DNA from: Brachypodium distachyon
Taxonomy: Eukaryota > Streptophyta > Magnoliopsida > Poales > Poaceae
Direction: 5' to 3'
Assembly (NCBI RefSeq): GCF_000005505.3
Contig: NC_016135.3
Coordinates: forward strand, 21,236,613-21,300,612
DNA length: 64,000 nucleotides
The notes beneath the pieces are model-generated. The model did no database searches. It was not told the DNA's origin and saw nothing but the letters and a program-made list of their open reading frames with translations. Position numbers and translations under genes: made by a program. Of this stretch, positions 57,693 to 64,000 are shown piece by piece; the stretch's first letter is position 1, and every line of letters starts with the position of its first letter.

Positions 57693-58333
57693 GGCACACG
57701 TTCTTGTATTTGGAAAAGGACGCGGCGGCGTCCGGAACCAGGTTGAAAAAGGATCGGAGTGGAACAAGGATCGATGTAGAGTTCTTCGCTGTCCCGTCCA
57801 AATTTCAGACGGAAACGGCCTAAATAGCTCGACGCCCTTCCTCTCCAGAATTTTCTTCCTGATGCTAAGGTGTGCTACTGTACTGTCTGTACATGGGTAA
57901 GAATGTGATTAAGCTGACAATGGTGGGAAATAACCCGAATTTCTCTGTACTCCCTCTGCAAGGGCATTCGAATCAGACCCAGCCGTTGCAAGTCACAGAA
58001 ACGTGACGTCATATGCTTCTGACGTGCTTAAACAAGAACATGTTTCGGGCCTCCAATGTGCTTAGTACAAAATCATTAGTAAGATCAGTTGCCTCGTTCA
58101 GCTCAAAATAAAAAAGACCAATAAAGCCGGAACAAAAGGCTTCGCTAAATGTATGTAATACTGCTATACCTCACCAATTCACCATGTCCAGGTACCAACA
58201 AGTCCATCTTTCTAGTGTCATGTACTATTAGTATCATTCAGTTATATCCCAGCAGGGTATTAGCAAAAGACTACGTTATCTCTGGAACTCTTAAGAGAGA
58301 AGTACTGTTAGATCGCGGCGCGACAGTGAGATT
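57693..58333. other. NAC promoter and 3' flank of the next gene
   Basis: No ORF is supported. The upstream flank of NAC (minus) meets the 3' UTR of the gene ending at 58334 (minus). Confidence 0.4.
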
Positions 58334-61300
58334 TCACTTTGCAGCTTGGCGTGCCAGCCACTCAGCTCTGGTAGGGCCATAGTAGACTGCTTTACCTCCA
58401 GGCCACGTACGAAAATTCCAGCCAATGGGTGATCCACCAAAGACATAAGTCCCTTGCACTCGTTCGCCCTGATGATTTGTTTGGTTCTTTACTGCTTCCT
58501 GCTGAATGCCAAAAGGTATCCCCTTAGCAGCAGTCTGCGAGCTAACAGGCTCGAGTGGCACCTTCTCCTGGACAACCTGAGGCACTTGATTCTTCTCTCC
58601 ATATAGGACTTCTCCTGTGGGCTTGTTCATGGCAGCTCTAACTGCAGGAATGTCCAATGGTTTTACAGGCTCAGCAGCAGTAGACATATCAAGCCTCATT
58701 TTCTTGGACAATTCCATGACAACTTTTATCTCTAACACAAGAAGAGCAGGGGCAGATTAATTAGACATATCGATCTTTATGCATGCGCAAGAACATATAT
58801 GTTTGAAAGACCATTCAAACATGAGCATTAAACCCTAGGTAATCAAAAGATATTTCTAGACCAAAATACACAGCACACACTTTAAGTGGTCTTTTCAGAG
58901 AGAAGTGTCTACAATTTTGGATTCCTACTGCTTTGCTGAAGAGCTGTAGATACATTTGAATCACAACAGGATACATTATGTAAAAGATAACCTTTTATCC
59001 TGAGTACTAAGAAGCCTGACACAATACATTATTATGTAACAGATCCTGAGTACTAAAAGCCTGACACGGTACATTACAATACAGAAGCAACAAGGGTTGG
59101 TCAACTGCAGCGTCATAAAATGTAATATATCACACTGTTTACATGCTACAGAAATGTAACAGACTGATGTAAAACTTAGGTGTCCAATTGCAACAGTACA
59201 CCTCTTCAGATATATTAACAGTGTCGGGGGCCTATAAACCAACATTTTGAGCCAATGAACCTGAGGCAATATTAGTATATCGAGTGTTATGCTTATAAAT
59301 GAAATAAGAAGATCAAGAGCAAACAGTTCAACACAACTCTAAACTATACATATGTAGGAGTACCTTTTTTGGGGGGCAGTAATATATGTACTCCCTCTGA
59401 TCCCAAATTCTTGACTCAAATTTGCCCAAATATGGATGTATCTATTCTTAAAAAGCGTCTAGATACATGTAATATTTCGACAACAATTTAGGATCGGAGG
59501 GAGTACCTGATAGCAAGATCATAGCCAATACACACGGTTCTAACAACAATATGTAATATTTACCTTTCAGAATCTCAAGAGCAGCATCTTTCTTTTGGAA
59601 ATCAGTAGCTTGGCAAACCTTCAACAAAACAAAATTTTACATTTTAGAGCAGATTCCAGTTTTAACCAGAACAAAATCGCATGACAATTAACAAGTAAAC
59701 AACACACGAGAGGTATGTCGCCAGATTTGGTAAAAGTTCGAATACAATATCGCATATCATTAATGGCAGCACCCACTTGCTCATAAAAATCATGCCCTAA
59801 CTCAAGAACAAAAATGTCAGAGTGTTCCGAACTGCAGAATTCAGTGTGTGCTTGGGATATCATGAGCCCAGCTAAATTTTTTTACTAATTCTTATTCTTT
59901 CAAAATTTCCAGAAAAACTCGCACATATAAACCACTGAGTATTATGTGCATGAGTAAATTTTCATGTGATTTTGCATTCTGTGCCCTGTGCAAAAAAGAA
60001 GAGAAAATTACGCATTTACTCTTCACAAACGTTTGGTTTGCTGATATGCATTGAACAAACGTACTTTGCTTACGTGCCATCAGACTACAAAAACTAGTAC
60101 TAAATGACCCGTAACCAAGTTTAAAACAAAACGGCAAAGTGTTCCACACTTCAGAATTCAAAATCCAGCTAGTTACTGACAGTACAGTAGTACATCTTTC
60201 TCGGTCTTTTGGGTTAAACTAGCTAAATGCATGAGTTGTTTTAAATTCTGGTGTGGTCATATTTTCCAATTTTATGATAAATAAGAATTCTCTAAAAATA
60301 TTTATTTGAGAAAACAATTATCTCAAAAGTATAATCAACCCAAATCAGCTACAATAAAAGATCTTGATACATATCTACATCACATTGAATGGGTGACAAT
60401 CAAGTGATTATCTAACAAGATAGGGTGTAGTCTCAATATATGAATTGACGACCACCAACTCGAATCTTTATAAGTGTAAAGATAGTACTCGATAACTTTT
60501 GAAATGGTCTGCCTGTCCATTTGATGTCACATTTACTCGCATATCCCTTCTGTTGGCCAGCATGAATGCAATTGGCGATACCTAAGCAGCACAACAGTAT
60601 GTATGCTGATGCCGACTGGTCCCAAACCCAGAAAATTCACACTCAAACGTCAACAAGATCTACCCCCTGTAAATCTATGCTGAATTAAAGGAACAAGTTT
60701 GCCACACCTAAAGATGCTCTTTTAGCTCCTCATGGTTGTTGTTTTGGTGCAGGCCACAAATGAACTCATTTCTTCATGAAACTTGGCAGATATATGGTTT
60801 ACTTGATAATGGCCATGGAAGATCTGTTCTGGATTAGTTTGTAACTCCAAAACACAGTAACTGAAATTGTTAAGATAAAGAAAGCATGTGTGATTGGTAT
60901 TATAAAACATAGTAGTCACCACAATCTCCCCCGTGTAATCTCTATTTTGCAGATGCCCTTGTGTCCACTGTCCATCATATCATACACTCCAACTAAAAAA
61001 GGAACAGGGACCAAAGGAGTGCACTGAACCTTGATACAGTTTTCGAATTTAGTTGCTGATCTAAAGTTCTCACAACTAGACTAGCAATAGCAAGCACAAC
61101 GGCCAATAAACAGCACCTGATCTTCGTCAAGCAAAAGATGTCCCTACAATTTGCACTAGTAAGATTAGGCGAGTTGCTGCTGCTTCTACCATGGCTGAAT
61201 GCACACGGAAATTTAGGGTTTCTAGTGGGAACCTGAAGGAAGCGGCCGCGGAGGTTGGCGATGGCTGCTCTGATCTTGTAGTAGGGCGAGACTTGGAATC

Positions 61301-61460
61301 CCACCTCTTCCAGCTTCCGCTTCTTTGGCGGCGCGTCGGACTCAGCAGCGGAAAGCGTCGGCGGCGGCGGAGGAGGATGAGGTGGCTTCATGTCGGTCGC
61401 GGCCGTGAACTCCGATGTCGGCAGAGGAGGAGGGATGGAGGTGGCGGCGTGGGTGGCCAA
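58334..61460 (-). CDS. Conserved plant protein of unknown function, probably nuclear
   Basis: Three exons: 61460-61233, 59618-59564 and 58731-58334, in phase, giving 226 residues. I do not recognise a named family. Visible features are a proline-rich N-terminus (PPHPPPPPP, 26-34); a basic PPKKRKLEE cluster at 44-52 that fits a classical nuclear localisation signal; a helical segment with YYKIRAAIANLRGRFL and FQKKDAALEILKEIKVVMEL (60-102); a low-complexity middle; and a distinctive C-terminus, YVFGGSPIGWNF then GGKAVYYGPTRAEWLA (190-222). The conserved-looking ends and clean splicing suggest a real gene. Intron 1 is 1.6 kb and intron 2 carries a Stowaway MITE. The start is the first ATG of a GC-rich exon; Met24 is an alternative. 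Confidence 0.8.
59391..59503. mobile_element. Stowaway MITE in intron 2 of the unknown gene
   Basis: CTCCCTCTGATCCCAAATTCTTGAC at the left and the complementary CAATTTAGGATCGGAGGGAG at the right, with TA on both sides. Internal TGTATCTA/TAGATACA arms, as in the copy at 45904-46016. Confidence 0.9.
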
Positions 61461-62369
61461 CGCTGCTGGAGGAGAGGGGATCAGTTGAACACTGGTTCAG
61501 GAGCTCGAAGGCGGCTAAGCAATCGAGGCGATAAGCAGGATTGCCTCCTTTCAGTTCAAACTTCAACTTGAAATCTTCACATTGGTAGCCAAACCTCTCG
61601 GTGCCCTGTAGATACCTATTTCTGCGAAAAAAATTTGACACGTAAAGCACCTCTTTATTCATTCGAAATCATCAATTTCTGTGATATTTGCTCACCATGT
61701 GTCCATTCATTATCTCACTGCCATGTGATTAGTAGATAGAACTAGCAGTGGTCTCTGACGCATTTATCTCTTTCATCTCTCTGACACCTTTTGTCTATTT
61801 CATGTTGCCACCCTCAACAATGATTGTTGATGTATTCAGTACTGGTTTATTTGTAAGTATTGCCAGTGTATTTAAAATTGATGACTTTTTGTCATGTGTA
61901 AAATTGACGAGGTACTCAAAATTGATGATGTAGTTTTCATGTACCATGACGATATATTAGGTGGAAAAAAAATCTTTGTACCTCACACCATAGAGGCTTC
62001 GGTGCCACGTGCAAAAAGCTAGATAAAGAAATAGAGATGAGAGAAAAAGTTGTCATTATGTAGTCACATCATGTAAAAAGTTGGAGTGAGAAATAAATCT
62101 TTGCTACTTATAAAGTTTGGAGTTGGTGGTCGTCAGTTCACTTCTTCCTAACCCTTCTTTTGTCAACCCTGACAAGTAGATTGTACAAATACATGAGTTA
62201 AAACATCAAGTCATAACCCTCCCTTACATAGTCTATGCTGCTGTCTTTACTCTCCAATCTCCATGAGTTTGGGTTCAGAGTTCAAATTCATCAAACCCTA
62301 TCATCAGCCTTTATGGCATTGGTTCATAAACTGACTATCATGTTGTTTTTAGTTGTAAATTTTCTTTTC
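61461..62369. other. 5' flank of the unknown gene, then AT-rich intergenic
   Basis: No gene is supported. Around 62005-62075 lies a phrase (AAGCTAGATAAAG...GAGAGAAAAAGTTGTC...GTAGTCACATCAT) that is echoed right after the Helitron end at 62406. Confidence 0.4.
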
Positions 62370-62406
62370 TTGACGATTCCATAGCAAAGCACGGGCACAA
62401 AGCTAG
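62370..62406 (+). mobile_element. Helitron 3' terminus (probable)
   Basis: TTCCATAGCAAAGCACGGGCACAAAGCTAG followed by T resembles the grass Helitron end consensus (CCGTAGCAACGCACGGGCA...CTAG|T) with a few changes. The terminal hairpin is weakened. The 5' end of the element was not located. Confidence 0.5.
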
Positions 62407-64000
62407 TAAGAGAGAAAAAGGTGTCAGGTAGTCATATCATAAAGGAAGAATAAACTGCTACTTTTCCTTTATTAGCCTACCAAGGACATCGTTGATTACT
62501 TGTCCAATGGCTGGCACACATATCAATGGGGTCAAACTTTACAAAGACACGAAAAAAAACTATATGGTGTGTGGTCATGTTCCTAGGTCCTTGTCTAAGT
62601 CACCAATCTCATATAAAGAAACTTATTGATTTCCCTAAGAAAAGAGAGACTTCTTTTATTAGCACGAGTTAATTTGTCGTGTTGTCTTAAATACAATAAA
62701 TGGAGTAGATATCTACGCAAAACTTGTTGTGAATGGATTCTAGAAAAAAAATCTTACTTTGTAATACTACGAATCAAATGGTGAATACTATAAGAAAAAT
62801 CCTTGAGGATTGAAATCCTTCATCAATGTTTTCGAAAATCCTTTGAACCAAAGAGGCGGTAAGAACCATGGTAACACATCTCGCTCGGTAACTTTTTTTT
62901 TCTTGCACACATTTCTTCTATCATCTCCAACGTCTCCGCATCTTCTCGAGTACTCTCCATACTAAAATAAATGTGTGCTGTAACTTTTTTTTTAGTTTTT
63001 CCCCTAGTAAGCATGTTGTTTTAGGCGTGATTAAGTATTCGTTCTATTTCTGCATGAATGATGCATCGGTGTGTTTGATGCATGGATTCATACCACATGC
63101 ACTGGACGGGAGCTTTCGTTTTTGGGTGAAATTAATACTGTGAGGAGTGCACGAAAGCCCTTTTGACGGTGACGTTAGCGTGGTAAAATCGCTCACGCAT
63201 AAAAAATGTTTAAGACGGCATCTAAATTGGCACGAAGAAAGTATACCATGATGTATATATCTACGATGTTGAATGACTAATTAGAATTATATTTTAGCTA
63301 GCACAAAATAGTTTCAATAGAGTGAATACACCACAACTCAGATTTCTATAAAAAGTAAAGTTATAACTAATGTATCGTGCTTTCCCAGCCACGTGGCACA
63401 TAACTTGTAGAAAAGACACAAATAGGCGTCTTCTTTATAATTCTTTCTTTTTTATAATTTTTTCGTCGAGGGAGCCATCCGCATTAACTGGAACCAGACC
63501 AACCGGGTACAGTTGACCAGACTCAGACACAGCTTTCCATGAGCCGACGGACGCGCGAGTGCTCGACGAGAAAATGGAGAGATGAAAGAGAAAAGAAAAT
63601 TCCTTTTTTTAACTGAAAAGAAAAGAGTTGGAGCTGAAGAGATACCGGCCCGGCCCGCACGGCCCAGTGAGGCGCCGTCTCAGCTCTCACGGAAGCAACA
63701 GGCAGCTCCCCCGACCCTCCTGCTCTACGCACTCACTGACGAGTGGCCCTAATCTTGCGTGCCCCCACATGACATTGACACGGGCGACTGCCGCAAGAGG
63801 AGCCAATGGAAGGCAGCCGGACGCATTATTGCCTATCCGGATGGAGGCCGTCTCCACCATCCAAGGGAAGCGCAGCAAGGGGACAAGTGCGGGGTTCGCC
63901 TGCTCTTCTCTCTTCCCCTCCCCCTTCAACTCCTCCGCCCCCTCCCATTCTTCCTCGGGTAAGAAAGATTTTAACTAGTAGTACGGAGTAGCTTTTTTGC
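62407..64000. other. Intergenic, no gene supported
   Basis: AT-rich to about 63500, then GC-rich from 63630 with short overlapping ORFs on both strands. The GC-rich end may be the promoter or first exon of a gene beyond the window, but nothing is identifiable. Confidence 0.4.

Overview
The window is nuclear DNA of a grass (Poaceae). Genes have plant-type GT-AG introns, the third codon positions of the single-exon genes are very GC-rich, and Stowaway-type MITEs beginning CTCCCTCCG are scattered between and inside genes. The glucosyltransferases and the copper ATPase look like grass proteins. Spacing of roughly one gene per 5-6 kb suggests a compact genome, possibly a pooid such as Brachypodium; that is inference, and the species cannot be fixed from sequence alone.

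Left third (1-21.4 kb). The 5' part of a BCHC-class BEACH-domain protein gene runs off the left edge on the minus strand. Further minus-strand genes follow: an actin-depolymerizing factor, a five-knuckle CCHC zinc-finger protein resembling ZCCHC9, and a PLP-dependent serine racemase. A 600-bp inverted pair of MITEs lies behind the racemase.

Middle (21.4-34.6 kb). Two plus-strand genes, a P1B-type copper ATPase (HMA4/HMA5 type) and a thioredoxin-type glutathione peroxidase, are followed by a convergent minus-strand AT-hook (AHL) gene with a PPC domain. I reconstructed complete CDSs for all of these with exons in phase.

Right half (35.4-61.5 kb). Four intronless minus-strand family-1 glucosyltransferases of the zeatin O-glucosyltransferase type form a tandem cluster. 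The cluster is interrupted by a broken Ty1/copia element that sits in a LINE remnant. Beyond it come a tRNA-Cys(GCA), a nested transposon stack (LINE, then a Mutator-like element, then a 157-bp solo LTR), a NAC transcription factor with a long low-complexity tail, and a conserved plant protein of unknown function. The last 2.5 kb holds a probable Helitron end and no gene that I can support.

There is no operon-like logic: these are independent eukaryotic genes. The only functionally coherent group is the glucosyltransferase array, which probably conjugates cytokinins or similar small hydroxylated compounds. I found no clearly novel biological system. The most unusual observations are the interleaved subclades in the glucosyltransferase cluster, the three-level nested transposon with a readable target duplication, and two tiny retro-insertion scars flanked by 15- and 18-bp duplications.
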